Numbered from the stretch's first letter, positions 51,824-60,465 are shown. The stretch is 64,000 bases of DNA from Undibacterium sp. CCC3.4 (GCF_034347425.1 NZ_CP133779.1:1116001-1180000), one strand, 5' to 3'. Notes: generated by a model not told the origin, from the sequence alone. A program made the numbers and translations.

Positions 51824-53491
51824 ATGGCTAATTACGTCTACACCATGAACCGCGTCGGCAAAATCGTTCCGCCGAAACGCCAGATTCTCAAAGATATCTC
51901 TTTATCCTTCTTCCCCGGTGCCAAAATCGGTGTGCTCGGCCTCAATGGCTCGGGCAAGTCTTCGCTGCTCAAAATCATGGCAGGCATCGACAAAGACATC
52001 CAAGGCGAAGCCGTGCCCATGCCTAACCTGAACATCGGTTATCTGCCGCAAGAACCGCAGCTCGATGCCGAGCAAACGGTACGCGAAGCGGTGGAATCGG
52101 CGCTGGGCGAAGTATTTGAAGCCAAAGCCAAACTCGAGCTGGTGTATGCCGCCTATGCCGAAGAGGATGCCGACTTCGATGCCTTAGCCAATGAACAAGC
52201 ACGTTTGGAAGCGATCATCTCCACCTCAGCTGGCGACAATGTTGAACTGCAATTGGAAATGGCCGCCGATGCGCTGCGTCTGCCGCCATGGGACGCCAAA
52301 ATCGGTGTGCTTTCGGGCGGTGAAAAACGCCGGGTCGCCTTGTGCCGTCTGTTGCTTTCGAAACCAGACATGTTATTGCTCGATGAACCAACCAACCATC
52401 TCGATGCTGAATCGGTCGATTGGCTGGAACAATTCCTGCTGCGCTTCCCCGGCACTGTCGTCGCGATTACCCATGATCGCTACTTCCTCGATAATGCCGC
52501 CGAATGGATCTTGGAACTCGATCGCGGTCATGGCATTCCTTGGAAGGGCAATTACTCGTCTTGGCTCGACCAGAAACAAGCGCGCCTCAAGCAGGAAGAA
52601 TCGACCGAATCGGCGCGTCAGAAAGCCCTGCAAAAGGAACTTGAGTGGTCGCGCCAGAATCCGAAAGCGCGCCAAGCCAAGAGCAAGGCCCGCTTGGCCC
52701 GTTTCAATGAGATGAGCGAACACGAATACCAAAAACGCAATGAGACCCAAGAGATTTTCATTCCCGTGGCAGAACGCCTCGGTAACGAAGTCATCGAATT
52801 CAAGAATGTCAGCAAAGCCTTCGGCGACCGTCTGTTGATCGACAATCTGAGCTTCAAGGTCCCACCTGGTGCCATCGTCGGTATCATCGGCCCCAACGGT
52901 GCCGGTAAATCGACCTTGTTCAAGATGATCAAAGGCATGGAACAACCGGACAGCGGTGAAGTCGTGCTCGGTCAAACCGCTAAAATTTCGCTGGCCGATC
53001 AATCGCGTGAAGACCTCGGCAACACCAAAACGGTGTTCGACGATGTCGCTAACGGCGCCGACATCCTTACCGTCGGTCGTTTTGAAATGCCTTCGCGTGC
53101 CTATCTCGGCCGCTTCAACTTCAAAGGCGGCGACCAACAAAAAATCGTCGGCAATTTATCTGGCGGTGAGCGCGGTCGTCTGCATCTGGCCAAAACCCTG
53201 CTGCAAGGTGGCAATGTGCTGCTGCTCGATGAACCGTCCAACGATCTCGACATCGAAACCCTGCGCGCACTCGAAGATGCCCTGCTCGAATTCGCTGGCA
53301 GCGTGATGGTGATCTCGCATGATCGCTGGTTCCTCGATCGTATTGCCACACACATCCTGGCATTCGAAGGCAATTCACAAGTCGCCTTCTTCGACGGTAA
53401 CTATCAGGAATATGAAGCCGACAAAAAGAAACGCCTCGGTGAAGATGGTGCCAAGCCTAAGCGCATACGCTACAAACCACTGAGCGTGTAA
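51824..53491 (+). CDS. ettA: energy-dependent translational throttle protein EttA (ABC-F)
   Basis: 555 residues with two ABC modules and no membrane part: Walker A GLNGSGKSSLLKIMAG and GPNGAGKSTLFKMIKG, signatures LSGGEKRRVALCRLL and LSGGERGRLHLAKTLL, Walker B LLLDEPTNHLDAE and LLLDEPSNDLDIE. The opening YVYTMNRVGKIVPPKRQILK is characteristic of EttA. An arm and linker between the modules is present. It binds the ribosomal E site and gates entry into elongation according to ATP/ADP ratio. Confidence 0.95.
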   Translation: MANYVYTMNRVGKIVPPKRQILKDISLSFFPGAKIGVLGLNGSGKSSLLKIMAGIDKDIQGEAVPMPNLNIGYLPQEPQLDAEQTVREAVESALGEVFEAKAKLELVYAAYAEEDADFDALANEQARLEAIISTSAGDNVELQLEMAADALRLPPWDAKIGVLSGGEKRRVALCRLLLSKPDMLLLDEPTNHLDAESVDWLEQFLLRFPGTVVAITHDRYFLDNAAEWILELDRGHGIPWKGNYSSWLDQKQARLKQEESTESARQKALQKELEWSRQNPKARQAKSKARLARFNEMSEHEYQKRNETQEIFIPVAERLGNEVIEFKNVSKAFGDRLLIDNLSFKVPPGAIVGIIGPNGAGKSTLFKMIKGMEQPDSGEVVLGQTAKISLADQSREDLGNTKTVFDDVANGADILTVGRFEMPSRAYLGRFNFKGGDQQKIVGNLSGGERGRLHLAKTLLQGGNVLLLDEPSNDLDIETLRALEDALLEFAGSVMVISHDRWFLDRIATHILAFEGNSQVAFFDGNYQEYEADKKKRLGEDGAKPKRIRYKPLSV

Positions 53492-53497
53492 GTTCGC

Positions 53498-53526
53498 CGC
53501 GCCAGACCGCTTACCGGGCTGGCGCG
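53498..53526 (+). terminator. hairpin after ettA, weak terminator candidate
   Basis: Stem CGCGCCAG / CTGGCGCG with a 13-base loop, followed by only ATTT. May terminate weakly or stabilise the 3' end of ettA mRNA. Confidence 0.4.
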
Positions 53527-53551
53527 TATTTCGTATCCAAGGTTAACAATC

Positions 53552-53959
53552 ATGGCAAACACTTCCTTCCTGAAAATTTTCCTGGCTGGCCTGCTGCTCT
53601 GCTGCGCGGCTGGCTCAGCCAGTGCCAATTCAGGCGCAAAAGAGGGCGGCGGCGGCTCGCCGGTTGCGGCGCTTGAACCGTTTACGGTCAATTTATCAAG
53701 CTTCGACCGCTATCTGCAAATCAGCATTACCCTGCAGCTAGGCAATCCTGAACTCGGCGAAAAAATCAAAGGCAAAATGCCTATGGTTCGGCATGCGATG
53801 ATCATGCTGCTCAGTTCCAAAGAGTCGACCGATATTCAAAACGCCGACGGCAAGCGCGAGCTGATCGAAGAAATCAAAACCGCGATCAACAAAATTTTGG
53901 AAGTCAAAGAACATGATGGCGTAACGGACGTGTATCTGGTTAATTTCGTGATTCAATAA
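53552..53959 (+). CDS. exported FliL-like protein outside a flagellar operon
   Basis: 135 residues. Hydrophobic N-terminus FLKIFLAGLLLCCAAGSASA reads as a signal peptide, then a short Gly-rich linker and a FliL-like domain: EPFTVNLSSFDRYLQISITL, HAMIMLLSSKESTDIQN, ELIEEIKTAINKIL, VYLVNFVIQ. FliL normally stays membrane-anchored at the flagellar motor. No flagellar gene is nearby, and the linker is short, so this is a FliL paralogue of unknown role. Confidence 0.75.
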   Translation: MANTSFLKIFLAGLLLCCAAGSASANSGAKEGGGGSPVAALEPFTVNLSSFDRYLQISITLQLGNPELGEKIKGKMPMVRHAMIMLLSSKESTDIQNADGKRELIEEIKTAINKILEVKEHDGVTDVYLVNFVIQ

Positions 53960-53973
53960 GTCGCACACACTTC

Positions 53974-54561
53974 ATGCATCAGTTGGCCGCACCCGCAGCA
54001 GCAGAAATCGAGATAAAAAAAAGCCGTTTCCTCGGCCAACTGTATCCGCTCAACAGCCGTGCCGAAGCACGCCAACAATTACTGCACATTCGCGCCCAAC
54101 ACCCGGGGGCGGTGCATGTCTGCTGGGCGCTGCTGTGCAGCGCCGAATCTGGTCTCGATGATGATGGTGAGCCATCGGGAACCGCCGCCAAGCCGATCTA
54201 CAATGTGCTGGTACACAAAGATGTCATGAATGTGTTGGCCGTCGTGGTGCGCTACTGGGGCGGTTGCAAGCTTGGGGCGGGTGGTCTCACGCGCGCCTAT
54301 GGTCAGGCGATTTCGGAAGCATTCAAACATGCCCATCTGATTGAACTCGAAACCATGCTCGTCATCACCATACGCGTCGCCTTCGGCGATGAATCGCAAG
54401 TGCGTCATGTGTTGGCACAGTTTGAGGCCCAGGTGCAGCAGGTCGACTACCATGTCGCGGCAGCGCTGCAGGTGCAGGTCAAAGAAAGACATTTGAGCGC
54501 CATGCGTAGCGAACTGACGCGCCTGCTCAAGGGACAAGTCGAGATCGATCCGCCGTGCTGA
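53974..54561 (+). CDS. yigZ: YigZ/IMPACT family protein
   Basis: 195 residues. N-terminal UPF0029 domain: EIKKSRFLGQLYPLNSRAEA, HVCWALLCSAESGLDDDGEP, SGTAAKPIYNVL, VVRYWGGCKLGAGGLTRAYG, followed by a smaller C-terminal DUF1949-like domain. The family resembles eukaryotic IMPACT, linked to translation control; the bacterial function is not settled. It follows the FliL-like gene by 14 bases. Confidence 0.9.
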   Translation: MHQLAAPAAAEIEIKKSRFLGQLYPLNSRAEARQQLLHIRAQHPGAVHVCWALLCSAESGLDDDGEPSGTAAKPIYNVLVHKDVMNVLAVVVRYWGGCKLGAGGLTRAYGQAISEAFKHAHLIELETMLVITIRVAFGDESQVRHVLAQFEAQVQQVDYHVAAALQVQVKERHLSAMRSELTRLLKGQVEIDPPC

Positions 54562-54636
54562 GGCCGACGACTTACAGCACCGGCATGCGGCAGCAGGTAG
54601 TGTTTTGCCGTCAATAAGCTTACACTCTGCAATCCG

Positions 54637-54966
54637 ATGAAAACCACCCACAATATCAGCGCCACTGCCATGCCCGACACCCATCTTTTGCACGCCAAAA
54701 TCAATGGCGAAACCGCACGCTGCCCTTGGCGCGACTTGCTCAAACAATTTGCCAGTGGCAGCGTGATCGCGCTCGCGCCCGGCCTCGACTTGGTCGCGGT
54801 AGCCCTGCTCATGACGCGTGACGATAGCGCGGCCATCGCCGGCTTGCTCGCCGTCGGCCAGCTCGCCAAAGTCAGCGATGCCCAAGCCCAGCAATGGCTG
54901 GAACAAGACTGTCAGGTCTGGAGCGTGGTCGTCAACCCCTGGGTCTTGGTCCAGCCGGCCGAGTAA
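54637..54966 (+). CDS. DUF2288 family protein
   Basis: 109 residues (an internal Met at codon 12 could also start it). AKINGETARCPWRDLLKQFA, IALAPGLDLVAVALLMTRDD and the terminal WSVVVNPWVLVQPAE match DUF2288. Small cytosolic protein, function unknown. Confidence 0.82.
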   Translation: MKTTHNISATAMPDTHLLHAKINGETARCPWRDLLKQFASGSVIALAPGLDLVAVALLMTRDDSAAIAGLLAVGQLAKVSDAQAQQWLEQDCQVWSVVVNPWVLVQPAE

Positions 54967-55021
54967 GGAACTTTGTCGCCTGTCACTGGTCTTATTGAGA
55001 TCGTTACGACCGGCGCCCAGC

Positions 55022-55585
55022 ATGATGCCCTCTCCGCCCACTCGGTCAGCCCATAATACGCTCGTAAATACGGCCATATTGGCAGCGGCCGTGCTGCTCC
55101 ATCTCGGGCTTTGGTTGCTACTGCGCGACAGCGGCCAGCGGATATCGCAGGTAGCTGACAGCGCGTATCTGACTATCTTGAGTGTCGCCATTGAAACGCG
55201 GCAACAAAGCATCGCGCCAGCACCAAAGTCGCCAGCGCGCGACCGGCCCGGTAACCGGCCACCACCGCGCCAGTCTGCCAGCGCACCGGCAGCCGCCATG
55301 ACCCTCATTGAACCAGCCACGACCACGGCAACTACCGAGCCGGCCAGCTTAGACCTCAACGCACTCAAGCGCAGCGCCTTAGCCTACGATAAACAAAACC
55401 GTTTAAGCCCGGCGGCGCTAGCGGCTGCCGCCAATGCACAACACACGACGCTGGAACAGCGTTTACAAGACGGCACGCGCAAAGCCGAGCGCAAGGATTG
55501 TCTGCACGCCTATTCCGGGCTCGGCATCCTCGCCATCATTCCGCTGGCCGCAGCCAGCGTGATCGACACCGGCTGTAACTGGTGA
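55022..55585 (+). CDS. uncharacterised membrane-anchored protein
   Basis: About 187 residues from the ATG-ATG at 55022/55025; the longer frame from 54818 lies inside the DUF2288 gene. One membrane span (ILAAAVLLHLGLWLLLRD), a Pro/Ala-rich middle that resembles the periplasmic linker of TonB-like proteins, and a C-terminal part with LDLNALKRSALAYDKQNRLS, LEQRLQDGTRKAERKDCLHA and SVIDTGCNW containing two Cys. No family recognised. A large minus-strand open frame across this region is a shadow. Confidence 0.6.
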   Translation: MMPSPPTRSAHNTLVNTAILAAAVLLHLGLWLLLRDSGQRISQVADSAYLTILSVAIETRQQSIAPAPKSPARDRPGNRPPPRQSASAPAAAMTLIEPATTTATTEPASLDLNALKRSALAYDKQNRLSPAALAAAANAQHTTLEQRLQDGTRKAERKDCLHAYSGLGILAIIPLAAASVIDTGCNW

Positions 55586-55689
55586 GTGCAGCAGCGGCTC
55601 AGTTATAATGTGGGCTGCGGCCACACTGACACGCTTGCCATCGCTGCCGAAGCGGTGTTGCCACCTTCATTTTCTTACCGGATACGCTG

Positions 55690-56973
55690 ATGAAAAAAAT
55701 TTCTTTCCTGTTCGCCGCAATGATGTTTTCTGCCCTGGGTACAGGTTTCTCCCCGCTGTCGATCGGACTGACGCAAGCCGCAGAAGCCACTGACCAGAGC
55801 AAACAAATGAGCGTGCGCGCCGAGATGGGTAAGCCACTGGCAGAAATCCAGGATTTACTGGAAAAGAAACAATACCCGCTGGCATTAGAGAAAATCAACG
55901 CCCTCAATGCCTTAGATAAAAAGACACCGTACGAACTCTTCATCATCGACCGTATGCACACCGTGCTGGCTGCCGGCACCAACGACACCGCTATGTTGGC
56001 ACAATCGGTCGAAGCCATGCTTACCACCGACTTCCTCAAACCCAGTGAAAAATTACAATTCATTGATGTTTTGGCCGGCACTTTTTACAATGAAAAAAAA
56101 TACCCCGAGGCGATCACTTGGAGCAAGCGCTATCTGGCCTTGGATAGCCAAAGCGAATCGATGCAGAAATTATTGGCCCGCGCCTACTATCTGAGCGCCG
56201 ATTACCCGAACGCAATTACGACCATCAAAGCCATCATCAGTGGCGATCAACAAGCCAAACGCGCACCGACGGAAGAAAACCTGCGCCTGCTGGCAAGCTG
56301 CTATCAACATGAAAAAAATGATGCCGGCTACACGGAAGTGCTCGACCTCATGGTCCAACACCATCCTAGCCGCGAATACTGGGGCGACTTGTTGTACCGA
56401 GTAGAACGCCAAGCCGGCTTTGCCGATCGTTTGCGTCTCGATCTCTATCGTCTGCTGCTCAAGACCAACAACCTCGATGATGGCGCACAATATGTCGAAA
56501 TGAGTGAATTGGCCATGTTGGCCGGTTTGCCCGCCGAAGCCAAAACCACGGTCGATGCCGGTTATGCCGCCAACCTGCTCGGTAGCGGCAAAGAAGCAGC
56601 CAAGCACAAGCAATTGCGCGACCGCGTATACAAACAAGCGGCTGACGATGCCAAGAGTCTCGATTCCGGCGAAGCCGCGGCGAAAACTGCCAAAGTCGGC
56701 ACTGGCTTGGTCAATATCGGCTACAACTACGTCATCAACGGCCAAGCAGAAAAAGGCATAGCGCTGATCGAGCAAGGCATCGCCAAAGGCGGATTGAAAT
56801 CGCTCAATGAAGCGAAATTACATTTAGGCATTGCCTATCTGCAAGTTGGTGACCGTGCCAAAGCCAGCGACAGCTTCAGCAGCTTACAAGCCGGCGACGG
56901 TGCCAGCGATCTGGCGCGCTTGTGGTTGTATCTCCGTCCTGCCGCTGACGCTGCCCCAGCCGCCGCAAAATAA
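55690..56973 (+). CDS. exported TPR-like protein
   Basis: 427 residues, signal peptide ISFLFAAMMFSALGTG and beyond. Repeated helix pairs typical of tetratricopeptide arrays: PLAEIQDLLEKKQYPLALEK, FYNEKKYPEAITWSKRYLAL, LARAYYLSADYPNAITTIKA, IAYLQVGDRAKASDSFSSLQ. Probably a periplasmic scaffold or assembly factor. A TATAAT at 55604-55609 may be its -10 box. Followed by a strong terminator. No specific partner is identifiable. Confidence 0.78.
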   Translation: MKKISFLFAAMMFSALGTGFSPLSIGLTQAAEATDQSKQMSVRAEMGKPLAEIQDLLEKKQYPLALEKINALNALDKKTPYELFIIDRMHTVLAAGTNDTAMLAQSVEAMLTTDFLKPSEKLQFIDVLAGTFYNEKKYPEAITWSKRYLALDSQSESMQKLLARAYYLSADYPNAITTIKAIISGDQQAKRAPTEENLRLLASCYQHEKNDAGYTEVLDLMVQHHPSREYWGDLLYRVERQAGFADRLRLDLYRLLLKTNNLDDGAQYVEMSELAMLAGLPAEAKTTVDAGYAANLLGSGKEAAKHKQLRDRVYKQAADDAKSLDSGEAAAKTAKVGTGLVNIGYNYVINGQAEKGIALIEQGIAKGGLKSLNEAKLHLGIAYLQVGDRAKASDSFSSLQAGDGASDLARLWLYLRPAADAAPAAAK

Positions 56974-56990
56974 ACTACGCTGTACAGATA

Positions 56991-57032
56991 AACAGGCGCT
57001 GTCGGGGGAACCGGCCAGCGCCTGTTTTTTTT
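56991..57032 (+). terminator. intrinsic terminator after the TPR-like gene
   Basis: Stem AACAGGCGCTG / CAGCGCCTGTT with a run of eight T. Confidence 0.88.
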
Positions 57033-57097
57033 GCGTGAGAAGCGTAGATTTAATTGCAGTGGAATTGAGCACGGCCACGGAAAAATCTGACGAAGAT

Positions 57098-57133
57098 AAA
57101 AAAAAGCGGTTTGGTCATATGACCAAACCGCTT
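57098..57133 (-). terminator. intrinsic terminator for the torF-glnK-amtB operon
   Basis: Perfect 13-base stem AAGCGGTTTGGTC / GACCAAACCGCTT with an ATAT loop; the T run (eight) is on the minus strand. It lies about 200 bases after the amtB stop because repeat F is inserted in between. Confidence 0.85.
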
Positions 57134-57201
57134 ATAAATCAGTGGAATGCGCTCTATTCACCCACTGAGGATACGAGACTTACTCTTGCAATTCTTTAGC
57201 G

Positions 57202-57337
57202 AACAACTTAATGGATCGTCGCAAGCGACGATGGAAAAGACTCTGGAAGGGGTTTGTATCCCCTCCCATCGCGTCGCTCCTTCGTCGCTCACCGGCCTGA
57301 AGGCCGAGGTTTCAAACCCTAGTCAGATTTTTGATCA
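57202..57337 (+). repeat. dispersed outer repeat, copy F (short, probably ancestral form)
   Basis: 136 bp, AACAACTTAATGG to TGATCA, with an uninterrupted CCGGCCTGAAGGCC where other copies carry the inner element. Stems: ATCGTCGC/GCGACGAT, GCGTCGCT-type direct repeats, GGCC-TGAA-GGCC, GGTTTCAAACC. It sits between the amtB stop and its terminator; its TGATCA supplies the amtB stop. Confidence 0.92.
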
Positions 57338-58909
57338 AGAATGATAGGCCGATTCACCGTGGCTGGTGATGTCGAGGCCTTCGCGCTCTTCATCTTCCGG
57401 TACACGCAAGCCGACCAAGACATCGACGAGCTTAAAGGCGATCACAGAAACAATGGCTGACCAGATCACCGTGGTACCAACCGCTGTTGCTTGAATCTTG
57501 ACTTGTTCAAAGATCGAATACGGATCAGCCGACATTTTGTTAGCGACATAATCCATGATGCCTTGACCACCGAGTGCCGGGGAAGCAAACACACCAGTCA
57601 ACAAGGCACCGAAGATACCGCCGACGCCATGTACACCGAAGACATCGAGCGAATCATCGGCACCGATCAAGCGTTTGAGACCATTCACGCCCCACAGGCA
57701 AACGATACCGACCAACAAGCCCATGATCAAGGCACCCATAGGACCGACATAACCGCAAGCCGGTGTGATGGCGACCAGACCGGCAACCGCGCCGGAAGCA
57801 CCGCCCAACATCGATGGCTTGCCTTTCGACATCCACTCACCAAACACCCACGATACGGTTGCAGCAGCGGTAGCGAGCAAAGTATTCACGAAGGCCAAAG
57901 CAGCGATGTCACCGGCTTCGAGTGCCGAACCGGCATTGAAACCGAACCAACCTACCCACAACAAGGATGCACCGATCATCGTCATCGTCAACGAGTGTGG
58001 TGCCATGGCTTCTTTACCGTAACCGATACGTTTGCCTATCATGATCGCGCCGACCAAACCAGCCACGGCGGCATTGATATGCACGACCGTACCACCGGCG
58101 AAATCGAGTGCGCCTTTTTGTTGCAGGAAGCCGCCTTTGACCAACTCCGTCGCTGCCGATGCCGCATCTTTGATTGCATCAGGGCCAGTCCAGAACCAGA
58201 CCATATGGGCGATCGGCAAGTAGCTGAAGGTGAACCACAAGACCACGAACAACAACACTGCAGTGAACTTGGCACGTTCAGCGAAGGCACCGATAATCAA
58301 ACCGCAAGTGATGGCCGCAAATGTCGCTTGGAACACCACATAGACGAACTCAGGAATGACCACGCCTTTGCTGAAAGTTGCCGCAGTGCTGAAGGTCGCC
58401 TTGGCCGGATCCCATATACCGTTAAGAAACACACGGTCAAACGAACCGATGAAGGCATTCCCTTCGGTGAAGGCCAAGGAATAGCCGTACAGACACCAGA
58501 GCACGATGATGACCGCAAAAATCATGAACACCTGCATGAGGATGGATAACATATTTTTGGAGCGTACCAAACCACCGTAGAACAAGGCCAGACCAGGGAT
58601 CGTCATCAGGATGACGAGCAGGGTCGAAACCAACATCCAGGCGGTATCGCCCTTATTCGCCACCGGTGCCACCACTGCCGAGGCCGCTACGGCGTCGACC
58701 ACAGCAGCCGGTGCGGCTGGTGCAACTGCACTCGAAGCCGGCGCAGCTGCCACGGCCACGGCCGGTGCTGCCGCTGCGCTGACCGCCGTCACCGATGCGG
58801 CAACCGCATCGGCCTTCGGTGCGGTATCGTCAGCCTGAACTTGCGCGCTCATGCCCAAGGCTGCGAACATCGCACCCGCCGCCAGCATGTGTTTGAAAAT
58901 ATTTTTCAT
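57335..58909 (-). CDS. amtB: ammonium transporter
   Basis: About 524 residues from MKNIFKHMLA. Signal peptide MLAAGAMFAALGMSAQVQAD, an Ala/Val-rich periplasmic extension of about 70 residues, then the Amt fold: DTAWMLVSTLLVILMTIPGL, ALFYGGLVRSKNMLSILMQV, DFAGGTVVHINAAVAGLVGA (signature with pore His), TPACGYVGPMGALIMGLLVG, DDSLDVFGVHGVGGIFGALL (second pore His). The long low-complexity N-terminus is odd. The stop lies within repeat F. Transcribed with glnK and torF under nitrogen control. Confidence 0.93.
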   Translation of the reverse strand: MKNIFKHMLAAGAMFAALGMSAQVQADDTAPKADAVAASVTAVSAAAAPAVAVAAAPASSAVAPAAPAAVVDAVAASAVVAPVANKGDTAWMLVSTLLVILMTIPGLALFYGGLVRSKNMLSILMQVFMIFAVIIVLWCLYGYSLAFTEGNAFIGSFDRVFLNGIWDPAKATFSTAATFSKGVVIPEFVYVVFQATFAAITCGLIIGAFAERAKFTAVLLFVVLWFTFSYLPIAHMVWFWTGPDAIKDAASAATELVKGGFLQQKGALDFAGGTVVHINAAVAGLVGAIMIGKRIGYGKEAMAPHSLTMTMIGASLLWVGWFGFNAGSALEAGDIAALAFVNTLLATAAATVSWVFGEWMSKGKPSMLGGASGAVAGLVAITPACGYVGPMGALIMGLLVGIVCLWGVNGLKRLIGADDSLDVFGVHGVGGIFGALLTGVFASPALGGQGIMDYVANKMSADPYSIFEQVKIQATAVGTTVIWSAIVSVIAFKLVDVLVGLRVPEDEEREGLDITSHGESAYHS

Positions 58910-58931
58910 TGTGAATTCCCTAGTGTGCGGA

Positions 58932-59285
<354 letters not shown>

Positions 59286-60035
59286 TCAGAAAGTTTTAAC
59301 AGCAGTCAGCACTAAGCTGGTTTTGCCGGTGAATTTACCGGCCGGTGTCTTGTACAGGTTTTTATCGGCATTCGTACCAAGAGCGGCCAAGCTGAAAGCG
59401 ACGCCGAAGAATTCCTTGGTCACGCCAACTTTCCAGTCATTGTAAGAAAACGCCGAGCTGTTCTTGATCATTTGACGACCAAGATGCAGATTCAAAGTAT
59501 AGGTATCAGGCAATTCGATGTTGGCACCAAGATCAAGGTAGCCGCTGTTTTTGCTGTCCGGTGTGCCGAACAAATTCGTGACCGAGCTCGAATACTTGGC
59601 ATACACCGGACCATAGCCAAGCTGGCCGTAGATTTCCGTGGTGTTGGCATTAGCGAAACCGGCAACATTACCCAAACCATTCGATGGATACACATAGGTC
59701 AACACGCCGACGTCATAGCTGACATCTTTAACGATTTCGCCACGTTTACCGGCATACAGATCAACTTCGACGTCGCCGCTACCGCCGGCATCTTTGGTCC
59801 ATTTGATGGTCGACAACCAGGTACCGGCGTAAAAGCCGCTAGGATTGTGAGTGTAATCGGCACCACCTTGCAGGGCAGGGTCAAAACGCGTTTGGGCAAT
59901 ACCACGGTAACGGTATTCACTGGCCAAACCAGCATTGAAAGTCACTTCGTTATCAGGCTTGGCGGCTTCTTCTGCCTGTACCAAACCACTGAACAATGTT
60001 GCAGCAACTGCGGCGGCGAGTATTAATTGTTTCAT
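59286..60035 (-). CDS. TorF family putative porin
   Basis: 249 residues, signal peptide LILAAAVAATLFSGLVQAEE. VTFNAGLASEYRYRGIAQTR is the N-terminal signature of the TorF/TIGR02001 family, followed by FYAGTWLSTIKWTKDAGG, VEVDLYAGKRGE and a C-terminal barrel closing in AVKTF. Commonly linked to glnK-amtB in betaproteobacteria; may admit ammonium or amines across the outer membrane. First gene of the operon, 149 bases after the putative sigma-54 promoter. Confidence 0.85.
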   Translation of the reverse strand: MKQLILAAAVAATLFSGLVQAEEAAKPDNEVTFNAGLASEYRYRGIAQTRFDPALQGGADYTHNPSGFYAGTWLSTIKWTKDAGGSGDVEVDLYAGKRGEIVKDVSYDVGVLTYVYPSNGLGNVAGFANANTTEIYGQLGYGPVYAKYSSSVTNLFGTPDSKNSGYLDLGANIELPDTYTLNLHLGRQMIKNSSAFSYNDWKVGVTKEFFGVAFSLAALGTNADKNLYKTPAGKFTGKTSLVLTAVKTF

Positions 60036-60183
60036 TGCGTTTCCCCTAATGTTTTTGTAAAGAAATTATAAATATGCAAAGAATCGAACCCACTTCATCG
60101 ACAACCTGATCACAGCGCTGGAAGATCATCCGCAGCGATATGGGAAATGAACCCTAAATAAAAACCATCTGTTAGCTTCGTAT

Positions 60184-60200
60184 TAGCAGGAGTCGTGCCA
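60184..60200 (-). promoter_or_regulatory. sigma-54 (-24/-12) promoter for torF-glnK-amtB
   Basis: Minus strand reads TGGCACGACTCCTGCTA: TGGCAC, five bases, CTGCT, against the consensus TGGCAC-N5-TTGCW. GG and GC have the required ten-base spacing. One mismatch in the -12 element. Confidence 0.65.
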
Positions 60201-60446
60201 GCCTGCTGCCGCATCCTGCAATGTTGCATCCCTAGTAAGGTCTGCTTGTTTGATTTAAAACAACCGCCTCCCTGTTTGCCCATGACGATGGCTCGCCAGC
60301 CATTTGGGAATGAAGGTGGGCAGCGTCGCCGGTTTGCGTTATCATTTCCGCTTGGGCGCGGTGAACCGTCAATCAAGCGCTTGAATACCGCCGTTTTGCA
60401 CCAAGTTAAAGCGTGTAGTGAGATCCAGATCGCGCAACACAATTTT

Positions 60447-60465
60447 TCGCACATAACTGGTGCGA
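60447..60465. promoter_or_regulatory. NtrC-like binding site
   Basis: TCGCACATAACTGGTGCGA contains GCAC-N7-GTGC, the NtrC half-site spacing, in a palindrome. About 250 bases upstream of the sigma-54 element, a distance suitable for an enhancer; it lies 34 bases before ubiK as well. Confidence 0.5.

Noticed and set aside
54079-55368. Long minus-strand open frame (429 codons) across yigZ, DUF2288 and the next gene
   Set aside because: It is a shadow: the plus-strand frames have signatures (IMPACT, DUF2288), good spacing and normal composition, while this frame has none.
57300-57337. tRNA-like T-arm motif (GGTTTCAAACCC) at the end of the outer repeat
   Set aside because: No acceptor, D or anticodon arm can be fitted around it; only a small stem is present.
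57202-57337. Outer repeat as an integron attC site
   Set aside because: It is structured and of suitable length, but lacks the GTTRRRY/RYYYAAC core sites, and copies lie in both orientations far apart with no integrase nearby.
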